NCBI GenBank assembly: GCA_934101345.1
Contig: CAKOQV010000020.1
Coordinates: 1-17,658, forward strand
DNA length: 17,658 nucleotides
DNA from: an uncultured Bacilli bacterium
GTDB taxonomy: Bacteria; Bacillota_I; Bacilli_A; RF39; UBA660
Direction of reading: 5' to 3'
This document shows positions 7,243 through 14,065 of this stretch, one piece after another (within the stretch, counting starts at the first letter, position 1; the number at the start of each line of letters is the position of its first letter). The notes beneath the pieces were generated by a model, which saw nothing but the letters and a program-made list of their open reading frames with translations, was not told where the DNA came from and did not search any database. The position numbers and the translations under genes are program-made.

Positions 7243-7939
7243 AGAGTTGTATCAGGTATATGCTTCAAGCCGTTTTGATAAAATAATGCCAGAATTATCT
7301 GCTTACTTAGATAAAGGCATTATAAGAGTTTGTAAGTTTTTTGAATTAGATCATATAAAAAAATTAAAGGTATATTTATATGATAATGCTGAAGAATATC
7401 AGAGATTATTCAAAACACTGTATCCTCCAAATGGGATTGCAGGCTGTTTTGGATATGAAGATGTTAAAATATATGCTGATTTAAACAAAATAGAAAGATA
7501 TAGACTATTTACCTGTATACTTCATGAACTTACCCATGTGATTTATAGAAACTACATTCAAGAAAAAGGAATAAATAACCGAATAGTATGGTTTGATGAA
7601 GGACTAGCTAGTCTTTTATCAGGAGAGAAGAATGCTCTTATTGATAATGATAGATTAAAAGAGTTCATTGAGATTAAAATTTCTGGTGAAAATAAAGAAA
7701 TACCCAAGATATCTTATTTACATAAACATGGTACTAATTATGGCGAGTTTGTTGATACTAAAACTAATAAATATAATGGCTATGACTGGTCTTATTTAAT
7801 GATAAGATATTTAATAGAAACACTAAGTAAGAAAGAACTTAATAAATTAATGAGAAGTAAACAAAGTATTTTAGATATAGAAGATACTATAATTAATGAT
7901 ACTTATAATTATTTTACTAAGAAAGTAAAAACAAAGTAG
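7223..7939 (+). CDS. Zinc metallopeptidase of the HExxH...E (MA-clan-like) type
   Basis: The 238-residue protein carries HELTH, with His101 and His105 as zinc ligands and Glu102 as catalytic base. WFDEGLASLLSGE follows, in which Glu126, 21 residues after the second His, is the expected third zinc ligand. This arrangement is typical of gluzincin / peptidase-MA-like proteins. No signal peptide or TM segment is visible, so it should act in the cytosol. The N-terminal 95 residues hold an alpha/beta region (KLKVYLYDNAEEYQRLF, GCFGYEDVKIYADL) common ahead of such domains. The substrate is unknown. AAGGTGA six bases before the ATG at 7223 supports the start, which lies inside the end of the preceding gene. 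Placement between addB and addA is unusual. Confidence 0.85.
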   Translation: MELVVNKELYQVYASSRFDKIMPELSAYLDKGIIRVCKFFELDHIKKLKVYLYDNAEEYQRLFKTLYPPNGIAGCFGYEDVKIYADLNKIERYRLFTCILHELTHVIYRNYIQEKGINNRIVWFDEGLASLLSGEKNALIDNDRLKEFIEIKISGENKEIPKISYLHKHGTNYGEFVDTKTNKYNGYDWSYLMIRYLIETLSKKELNKLMRSKQSILDIEDTIINDTYNYFTKKVKTK

Positions 7940-7948
7940 GAGGGTTTT

Positions 7949-8257
7949 ATGGATACTTATATTTTTGATAATAATCAAGATAAAACAAATGAAATAATTC
8001 AAATGATTTTTATGGGAGAAAATACTATTTATACTGAAGAAATAGGTAATATGTATAACTTATATGATTACTTTAAAGATAATAATTTTAATAGTGATAA
8101 GATATTATTTTGTAACTTTACTGGTAATCAATTAGAAAAACTTATCATTTATATTTCTAAGTATAAATGTATAGATACTATTCTTGGTTATAATAGTATG
8201 ATTATCAGTAATAAAAAGAAAATAAGAGGTTTAAATTATGCCAAAATGGACAGATGA
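7949..8257 (+). CDS. Unknown small protein directly upstream of addA
   Basis: I recognise no family in this 102-residue protein. It reads as a compact alpha/beta protein (for example KILFCNFTGNQLEKLIIYISKYKCIDTILGYNSMII) with two Cys and no TM or signal peptide. It has the best ribosome site of the operon, GGAGGG just ahead of the ATG at 7949. It starts nine bases after the metallopeptidase stop and ends in TGA, overlapping addA by 20 bases. The conserved coupling on both sides suggests it is made together with AddA. It might be an AddA-associated factor, but nothing in its sequence shows that. Confidence 0.7.
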   Translation: MDTYIFDNNQDKTNEIIQMIFMGENTIYTEEIGNMYNLYDYFKDNNFNSDKILFCNFTGNQLEKLIIYISKYKCIDTILGYNSMIISNKKKIRGLNYAKMDR

Positions 8258-11200
8258 ACAAAAAGAAGCTATATATAAAGAAGGCACTAATATTATCGTA
8301 TCTGCGGGGGCTGGTTCTGGTAAAACTGCTGTTCTAACAGAAAGAGTATTAGAAAAAGTAAAAAAAGGAATTTCAGTAGATAATTTACTTATTTTAACAT
8401 TTACTAAAATGGCCGCTAAAGAGATGCGTGAGAGAATAGGAGAAAAATTAAAAGAAAATGGTTTTACTAAAGAACTATCTAAACTAGATACTGCTGATAT
8501 AACAACATTTGATGCTTATGCCTTATCACTAGTTAAAAAATACCACTACTATTTAAATCTATCTAAAGATATTAATATTATAGATGCTTCAGTAATAGGG
8601 TTATATAAAGAGAAAATGCTTAAAGATATTTTTGAAGAGTTATATACTAGTGAAGACTCTAAGTTTTTAAATCTAATTAAAGAATATGCTTTAAAAGATG
8701 ATAAAGAAATATTTAATTTTATTTTAAATATTAATAATAAATTAGATTTAAAAACTAATAAGAGAGAATATTTAGATAGTTATATAAGTGTTAAATATAA
8801 TGAAGAAAATATTGATAAAGATATAGATAATTATATCAAAGTAATATTAAATTTAATTAATAATATTAGAGATTATTTAGAATATATAGATGATAGTGAT
8901 TATTTTGATAAGATATATAAAGTACTTAGTCCTTTGTTATCTTCAGGTGATTACGATGATATTAAACTTAATATAGAAGTTAAACTTCCTATAGCTAAGG
9001 GAGTATCAGATACCACTAAAGAATATAAAGATAAAATATCTAATACTATTAAAGAAATAAAAAAATTAGTTATATATGATAATTATGATAGTATAAAGAG
9101 TGGTATATTAAAGACTAAAGATTATGTAGAAGAAATAATAATGATAATAAAAGAATTAGATAAAAGAGTATCAGAATATAAAAGTAAATATAATTACTTT
9201 GAATATGGTGATATATCTTCTTATGCAATAGAACTTGTAAAAAATAATACTGAGATAAGAGAAGAAATTAAGAATAATTTAAATGAAATAATGATTGATG
9301 AATATCAAGATACTAATGATGTTCAAGAAGAGTTTATTGCATATATATCTAATAATAATGTTTATATGGTTGGTGATATTAAACAATCTATATATAGATT
9401 TAGAAATGCTAATCCATATATATTTAAAAATAAATATGATTCATATAGTAAGAATATTAATGGTATTAAGATAGATCTAAATAAAAACTTTAGAAGTAGG
9501 GAAGAAGTTATTAATAATATTAATTTAATGTTTGATAGAATAATGGATGATACTATTGGGGGAGCTTCATATAAAGTAAGTCATAAAATGGTATATGGTA
9601 ATACTATGTATCAAGGTGATGGTGATAACGGGGTAAATAATAACTTTGAAGTATATAGTTATCTTAATGAGACAATATTTAAAAAAGATGAAGTAGAAGC
9701 TTTTATAATAGCTAGTGATATTAAAAATAAAATTATTAATGGTTATCCAATCTTTGGTAAAGATACTAAAGGTATTAGAAAAGCTAAGTATAGTGATTTT
9801 GCTATCTTACTTGACAGTAGTAAGTCATTTGAACTATATAAAAAGATCTTAGAATATAATGATATTCCTACGAGTATTGTGAAATCAGTTAATCTAACTG
9901 ATGGTGAAGTAATTACTATAATAAAGAATATAATTGGTTTTATTATAAAGATTAAAGATAATGTTATGGATAATGAATTTAAAAAATTATTTATATCAAT
10001 AGCTAGAAGTTTTCTCTTTAATTTAGATGATAATATAATATTTGATTATTTTCTAAATAATAATTTTAAAGATAGCGATATTTATAAGATTAGTTATGGT
10101 ATTACTAAGGATCTTGATGCAATTAGTTTAGATGAAATAATTGATATAATTATTGATAAATATGATTTTTATAATAAATTATTTTTGCTTGGAGATTATT
10201 CTTCAAATATTATTAGAATAGATAAATTAAAAGAAATTACTAGTAATCTAACTAATTTAGATTATGATATATATAAATATAGTGAGTATTTAGAGGACAT
10301 TATAGAAAGTGATATGAAGATAGAATATAGTATTACTGAAAGTAGTAATAATACAGTAAAAATTATGACTATTCATGCTTCAAAAGGACTAGAGTTTAAT
10401 GTCTGCTACTACGGGGGATTATATAGTAAATTTAATATTAGGGAAGCTATAAGTAAATTTAGTTATGACGATAAGTATGGTATTATTATTCCTTATAAAG
10501 ATAAATTCTTATATAATACTATTTATCATAATTTAAGTTATAGAAACTATGTATTAGAAAATATTAGTGAAAGAATAAGACTCTTCTATGTAGCACTAAC
10601 AAGAGCTAAAGAAAAAATGATATTTATATTACCAGAGGATACTAAAGAAGAAGCAGGGTATATTAGTGATATTATTGATGATAGTATTAGATCAAAATAT
10701 AATAGTTTTGCTAGTATTATGTATTCATTAGAATCTATTACTAAGAGTTATTATAAAAATATTGATATTAATAGTATTGGTTTATCTAAGAATTATAACT
10801 TAGTTAAGAATGATAATTATAATAAATTATTAGGTAGAGTAGAGGATATAATAAATGTTCAAGATATTAATATAGATATTCAAAAAGAAGAAGAAAAATC
10901 TTTTTCTAAGAAGAATATTCATATTACTTCAAAAGAAGAACAGGATAGACTTGATTATGGTAAGAAAGTACATGAGTTATTTGAATTAACAGACTTTCAT
11001 AATACTAGTAATTTAACTGGTAAGAATAGAGAGATAATAACTAATTTCTTAGATAAAGTTAATATAGACAATGCAGATATATATAAAGAATATGAATTTA
11101 TATATGAAGAAGATAATACTACTTATCATGGTATTATAGACTTAATGTTAGTATATAAAGATAATATTAAGATAATTGATTATAAATTAAAGAATATTAA

Positions 11201-11318
11201 TGATGAAGCTTATTTAAAACAATTAAATGGTTATAAAGACTATATAGAGAAGAGATTTAATAAACCTACAAATATATATTTATATTCAGTTACTAATAAT
11301 ACTTTAGAAAAAGTATAA
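8238..11318 (+). CDS. addA: AddA subunit: UvrD-type helicase with C-terminal RecB-like nuclease
   Basis: This is the motor and nuclease subunit of the AddAB complex, which unwinds and degrades DNA ends for recombinational repair. The superfamily 1A motifs are in order: I (AGAGSGKT, residues 23-30, Lys29), Ia (LTFTKMAAKEMRERI), II (DEYQD, 354-358), III (VYMVGDIKQSIYRFRNANP), IV (NFRSREEV), V (TIHASKGLEFN) and VI (RLFYVALTRAKEKM). The C-terminal nuclease shows YGKKVHELFE, Asp968 in GIIDLM, Asp981 and Lys983 in IIDYKLKN, and QLNGYKDYI. So both Add subunits keep an intact nuclease. At 1,026 residues it is shorter than Bacillus AddA (about 1,230) but no motif is lost. AGAGGT at 8225-8230 supports the start. 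It is the last gene of the operon begun by addB. Confidence 0.96.
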   Translation: MPKWTDEQKEAIYKEGTNIIVSAGAGSGKTAVLTERVLEKVKKGISVDNLLILTFTKMAAKEMRERIGEKLKENGFTKELSKLDTADITTFDAYALSLVKKYHYYLNLSKDINIIDASVIGLYKEKMLKDIFEELYTSEDSKFLNLIKEYALKDDKEIFNFILNINNKLDLKTNKREYLDSYISVKYNEENIDKDIDNYIKVILNLINNIRDYLEYIDDSDYFDKIYKVLSPLLSSGDYDDIKLNIEVKLPIAKGVSDTTKEYKDKISNTIKEIKKLVIYDNYDSIKSGILKTKDYVEEIIMIIKELDKRVSEYKSKYNYFEYGDISSYAIELVKNNTEIREEIKNNLNEIMIDEYQDTNDVQEEFIAYISNNNVYMVGDIKQSIYRFRNANPYIFKNKYDSYSKNINGIKIDLNKNFRSREEVINNINLMFDRIMDDTIGGASYKVSHKMVYGNTMYQGDGDNGVNNNFEVYSYLNETIFKKDEVEAFIIASDIKNKIINGYPIFGKDTKGIRKAKYSDFAILLDSSKSFELYKKILEYNDIPTSIVKSVNLTDGEVITIIKNIIGFIIKIKDNVMDNEFKKLFISIARSFLFNLDDNIIFDYFLNNNFKDSDIYKISYGITKDLDAISLDEIIDIIIDKYDFYNKLFLLGDYSSNIIRIDKLKEITSNLTNLDYDIYKYSEYLEDIIESDMKIEYSITESSNNTVKIMTIHASKGLEFNVCYYGGLYSKFNIREAISKFSYDDKYGIIIPYKDKFLYNTIYHNLSYRNYVLENISERIRLFYVALTRAKEKMIFILPEDTKEEAGYISDIIDDSIRSKYNSFASIMYSLESITKSYYKNIDINSIGLSKNYNLVKNDNYNKLLGRVEDIINVQDINIDIQKEEEKSFSKKNIHITSKEEQDRLDYGKKVHELFELTDFHNTSNLTGKNREIITNFLDKVNIDNADIYKEYEFIYEEDNTTYHGIIDLMLVYKDNIKIIDYKLKNINDEAYLKQLNGYKDYIEKRFNKPTNIYLYSVTNNTLEKV

Positions 11319-11324
11319 AAATTA

Positions 11325-11363
11325 TTTCTATATAATATAACTTATGTTATAATTATATAGAAA
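11325..11363 (+). terminator. Long A/T hairpin between addA and the tRNA gene
   Basis: A 17-bp palindrome (12 bp plus 5 bp, one bulged A, loop TTAT) begins seven bases after the addA stop and ends five bases before the tRNA. It has no T tract on the plus side, so termination is uncertain. It also holds TATAAT (11348-11353), which could be the -10 of the tRNA transcript, or the stem could mark a processing site. Confidence 0.45.
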
Positions 11364-11368
11364 GTATT

Positions 11369-11442
11369 GCCAAATTAGTTTAGTGGTAGAACAAGGCCCT
11401 CGTAATGCCTAGAGGTAAGTTCGATTCTTACATTTGGCACCA
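11369..11442 (+). tRNA. tRNA-Thr (anticodon CGT), CCA encoded
   Basis: The acceptor stem GCCAAAT / ATTTGGC is perfect, followed by A and CCA. The D arm is GTTT...GAAC with loop AGTGGTA. The anticodon loop CTCGTAA carries CGT at 11401-11403, read as Thr (codon ACG). The T arm is GTAAG TTCGATT CTTAC. G1-C72 and C2-G71 together with G35-U36 fit known threonine identity elements. One C-T mismatch lies at the loop-proximal end of the anticodon stem. The following gene's ribosome site starts seven bases after CCA, so tRNA and mRNA may share a transcript that is cut at the tRNA 3' end. Confidence 0.93.
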
Positions 11443-11458
11443 TTTATTAAGGAGTTTT

Positions 11459-11821
11459 ATGAAATATAAATATTTAATAAAAAATATAATACAAATGGTT
11501 ATATCTTCATTAGTGATATTTATCTTGGGTTATACTTTAGCTACTACTGATGATTTGTTAACTAAAGTAATGGTTACATTATTTTTATCTTTTACAATTA
11601 ATCAGTTTTTAAGAAATTTATTTTTAGTTTTAAATAAAAATAATATGTCAGAACTATTTAATAAAATTAATTTAATATTATTTTTAATTTATTGGCTTGG
11701 TTTTTTAATTTATTGGAATTATATTGCTATTACCAAGCATGATTATATGTCAATATTGTTTTCACTACCATTTTTATTTATGGGAGTATTTATAGTTTAT
11801 AAAGAATTTAAAAGAAAATGA
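11459..11821 (+). CDS. Small four-TM membrane protein, unknown function
   Basis: The 120-residue protein is hydrophobic, with about four membrane segments (roughly residues 10-28, 34-56, 68-86 and 94-112) and a basic tail (YKEFKRK). I recognise no family, and no conserved charged residue inside the membrane stands out. I chose the ATG at 11459 because AAGGAG precedes it closely (11449-11454). The longer in-frame ATG at 11405 lies inside the tRNA gene and must be wrong. It stops with TGA, one of the clean cases showing UGA is a stop here. The next gene begins 15 bases downstream, so the two probably form a unit. Confidence 0.75.
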   Translation: MKYKYLIKNIIQMVISSLVIFILGYTLATTDDLLTKVMVTLFLSFTINQFLRNLFLVLNKNNMSELFNKINLILFLIYWLGFLIYWNYIAITKHDYMSILFSLPFLFMGVFIVYKEFKRK

Positions 11822-11836
11822 AAAAGGAGTCTATAT

Positions 11837-12511
11837 ATGAAAAAATTATTAATAATACTATTTGAAATACTATTTTTATGTGGCTGCAATTATGATAAAC
11901 AAGTAGAGCCTATTAAAGATAATATAGTTAATGATGCTAATGAAGAAGTAAAAGAGGAATATGAGGATAATAATCCAATAAAGGTAGGTTTATTTTTAGC
12001 GGACGATAGTAATTATCATAATAAAAATAAACTAGTAGATACTTATTACACTAATTTTACTAATGGAGTAGATATTGGCTCATTTGAAGTATTTTTTACT
12101 GATGATAATGTTATTGATGGTAATAGATTTAAAGATACTTGGTATAAGTATTATAATATGTATGAAAATATTAATGATTACAAGATTGGATTTAATGTCA
12201 AGTTTATATTAAAAGATGGTACTAATTATAGTGGTAATTTTTTAGAACCGGATATATATAGATTTGGAGATTATTTCTATGTTTATTTATATGATGATGT
12301 TAATCAACCTGATGGTGCTTTTTATAGTCATTTAGAAGAGATGAAAGATGATACTATGTTAACATCAATAAAGATATATGCTGTAGATGGTATAGATAAT
12401 GTTGAAAATTTTATACTAAGTGTATTTACTTATAAAGATAGTAATGATTTTGATAGCGATGGTAATTATAGAGGTGACTCTATATATGGAATTAGAATAA
12501 AAAGAAAATAG
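11837..12511 (+). CDS. Putative lipoprotein, unknown function
   Basis: The N-terminus MKKLLIILFEILFLCGC is a lipoprotein signal peptide with lipobox Leu14-Cys15-Gly16-Cys17, so Cys17 should be lipidated and the protein held on the outer face of the membrane. A charged linker (about 18-50) leads to a domain of about 170 residues rich in Asp, Asn and aromatic residues, with beta-strand-like segments (YKIGFNVKFILKDG, FGDYFYVYLYDDVN). It ends GDSIYGIRIKRK. I recognise no family. AAGGAG lies upstream of the ATG with good spacing. The gene follows the four-TM protein by 15 bases and ends in a strong terminator. Confidence 0.8.
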   Translation: MKKLLIILFEILFLCGCNYDKQVEPIKDNIVNDANEEVKEEYEDNNPIKVGLFLADDSNYHNKNKLVDTYYTNFTNGVDIGSFEVFFTDDNVIDGNRFKDTWYKYYNMYENINDYKIGFNVKFILKDGTNYSGNFLEPDIYRFGDYFYVYLYDDVNQPDGAFYSHLEEMKDDTMLTSIKIYAVDGIDNVENFILSVFTYKDSNDFDSDGNYRGDSIYGIRIKRK

Positions 12512-12536
12512 ATAAGATTTAAATTCTTATCTATTT
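12506..12536. terminator. Bidirectional terminator between convergent genes
   Basis: A perfect 12-bp stem pairs 12506-12517 with 12525-12536 around TTTAAAT. It overlaps the lipoprotein stop codon on the plus strand. On the minus strand it lies just past the stop of 12539-13384 and runs into TTCTTTTT. Confidence 0.8.
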
Positions 12537-12538
12537 TA

Positions 12539-13384
12539 CTATCTAGTTTTGTTTTGCGAATCTAGATCAAAACTATAAAACTCATCTTCATAACTACTTA
12601 ATGTATTGCTTTTATAAGCTTCTAAAATAGCATTTTCCATCATGTTATAAAATACTTGGCTGCTTTCTGAACTTATAGTGTTGCCATTCTCATCTTTGGT
12701 TAATTCGTAATAACCATTAATTCTTAAGAATTGTTCAAAGCTTTCATAACAATATACTGCTTCACCATCAGTATAAGTTACACTTCTAATAAATTTATTA
12801 AATTCTTCGTTATTATCTATGGCTTTTTGATAGATAAATACTTCCATAGGATTATTAACATTTAATGCTGCATAGTCAGAAACTGAGTTAGTGTTTATTT
12901 TGAACTCACCATTTACTACTATACCAAGGCCATAGTTCATTAAAATTTCTCTGCATTTTGCAGTTAAGTCATCTACTTCTTGATTTATTTTTTGTCTGTC
13001 TTGTATTTTTGGTACGGCTTTAGTAACAGCGTAAGCAGTTGCGCCTGCTAGTGTTGTGAAAATTAATATTTTGGCAATTGTTTTCTTAAAATTGGCATTT
13101 TTTTTCTTTCTATCTTCTTCTAAAATTATTTGTTTTTGTCTTTCTAATTCCCTTCTTTCTTGCTGTCTTTCTATTTTTGTTCTTTCTTTTGGATAAACCA
13201 TAGCGGCAGCTTCTGCTTCTTTCATTTTTTTGGCATTTTCTACAAGTTTTGAAGGATCAATTTCATCCTTATCAAATAGATTACCATGATGATCAACTTC
13301 TTTTTTAGGTACTGAACTTATTTGATTAAGTTCTTTACTTAATTTTTCTAATTGGCTATTAAAATTACTATTATTGTTTTCCAT
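12539..13384 (-). CDS. Membrane protein with long charged N-terminal helix, unknown function
   Basis: I recognise no family in this 281-residue protein. The first 100 residues are cytosolic and very polar, with a Lys/Glu/Arg/Gln-rich stretch (about 65-100, ERTKIERQQERRELERQK) that should form a long helix or coiled coil. One TM follows (about 102-121, ILIFTTLAGATAYAV). The C-terminal 155 residues, presumably outside the cell, look folded and end SFDLDSQNKTR. AGGAGG with a nine-base spacer fixes the start at 13384. Extending upstream to 13447 would put the promoter and this site inside the gene. The promoter at 13406-13434 is close to consensus and the leader is about 15 bases. It is divergent from the CotF-like pair. 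Confidence 0.8.
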   Translation of the reverse strand: MENNNSNFNSQLEKLSKELNQISSVPKKEVDHHGNLFDKDEIDPSKLVENAKKMKEAEAAAMVYPKERTKIERQQERRELERQKQIILEEDRKKKNANFKKTIAKILIFTTLAGATAYAVTKAVPKIQDRQKINQEVDDLTAKCREILMNYGLGIVVNGEFKINTNSVSDYAALNVNNPMEVFIYQKAIDNNEEFNKFIRSVTYTDGEAVYCYESFEQFLRINGYYELTKDENGNTISSESSQVFYNMMENAILEAYKSNTLSSYEDEFYSFDLDSQNKTR

Positions 13385-13405
13385 TTTTTTATTCCTCCTA
13401 AAATA

Positions 13406-13434
13406 AATATATAGTAATTTAAAAATAAAGTCAA
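13406..13434 (-). promoter_or_regulatory. Sigma-A-type promoter for the 12539-13384 gene
   Basis: On the minus strand, TTGACT (13429-13434), 17 bases, then TATATT (13406-13411), about 14 bases upstream of the ribosome site. Confidence 0.8.
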
Positions 13435-13440
13435 TATTTG

Positions 13441-13472
13441 TTGACAATAGTTTTACAATTTTAGTTTAAAAT
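13441..13472 (+). promoter_or_regulatory. Possible promoter for the CotF-like pair
   Basis: TTGACA at 13441-13446 is a perfect -35, six bases from the -35 of the opposite promoter. The best -10, TAAAAT at 13467-13472, is 20 bases away, longer than ideal, so the exact -10 is unsure. Confidence 0.4.
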
Positions 13473-13512
13473 ATTTCCTCTTTGATCATAATAACTATGA
13501 AAGGAGATAAAT

Positions 13513-13731
13513 ATGGAAAATTATAATGTGGTACCTAATATTATTTCAGGTAAAGATTTAGATTACTTATCTGATATGTTTAATTGGAATTATACTGGTT
13601 ATAAAGAGCTATATAATACATTAGAAAATATATCTGATAATGAAGTTAAAACCATGATAAGTAGAGTTAGTGAAGTATTATATAATAATATGACTAACAT
13701 CTTAAATGTACTAGGAGGTTCTTATGAATAA
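13513..13731 (+). CDS. Small all-helical protein paired with a CotF-like protein
   Basis: The 72-residue protein appears to be two amphipathic helices (about 12-40 and 44-68) ending ILNVLGGSYE. The pattern DLDYLSDMFNWNYTGYKELY and the partner gene resemble the short proteins that often stand ahead of coat F (CotF) genes in clostridia and bacilli. That resemblance is from memory and not tested. AAGGAGAT precedes the ATG. It overlaps the next gene by 8 bases (ATGAATAA), which implies coupled translation and perhaps a complex. Confidence 0.7.
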   Translation: MENYNVVPNIISGKDLDYLSDMFNWNYTGYKELYNTLENISDNEVKTMISRVSEVLYNNMTNILNVLGGSYE

Positions 13732-14038
13732 TAAAATTACTAATCCTAAAACTGAAATACCTAAAGGTATGGTATTAAATGATAAAGATTATTTAAATAT
13801 GACTTTATCACTACTTAAGGATATGGAGAAAAATTATGCTATATCTTTAACTGAAGCCTCTAATGAAAATTTATTTGCTAAGTATGAAGAAGTATTTAAT
13901 GTAATTAAAAGCCTTCAGAGGGAAGTGTTTGAACTAGCCTTTAGAAAGGGATGGTATGAACTAGAAAAGGCTCCATCTAATAAGATTACTGAAAAATATA
14001 ATACATTAAATACAGAGTTTAATGACTTAAATAATTAA
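13724..14038 (+). CDS. CotF-like (coat F domain) protein
   Basis: This is a 104-residue protein with the coat F domain pattern: LNDKDYLNMTLSLLKDMEK, then LTEASNENL, then REVFELAFRKGWYELE. The Asn-Glu-Ala-Ser and GWYxLE features are hallmarks of the family. CotF proteins are helical, ferritin-like proteins named from the Bacillus spore coat, but many members are in organisms or contexts not tied to spores. No signal peptide or TM is visible. GGAGG lies just before the ATG at 13724, inside the previous gene. The unit ends in a strong terminator. Whether this organism sporulates cannot be told from this window. Confidence 0.85.
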   Translation: MNNKITNPKTEIPKGMVLNDKDYLNMTLSLLKDMEKNYAISLTEASNENLFAKYEEVFNVIKSLQREVFELAFRKGWYELEKAPSNKITEKYNTLNTEFNDLNN

Positions 14039-14040
14039 AA

Positions 14041-14065
14041 AAATAAGAGCGGACCGCTCTTATTT
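14041..14065. terminator. Bidirectional terminator between the CotF-like gene and clpB
   Basis: An inverted repeat pairs AAATAAGAGCGG (14041-14052) with CCGCTCTTATTT (14054-14065). It is unusually G+C-rich at its tip for this genome. It contains the clpB stop codon (14060-14062). On the minus strand it runs into a T tract just past 14041. Confidence 0.85.

Noticed and set aside
8255..8257. Mycoplasma code 4 (UGA = Trp)
   Set aside because: TGA ends two genes at sensible places with downstream genes starting next to or over it, and Trp is written TGG throughout.
11405..11458. An N-terminal extension of the four-TM protein from an ATG at 11405
   Set aside because: It lies inside the tRNA-Thr gene. 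The ATG at 11459 has a proper ribosome site.
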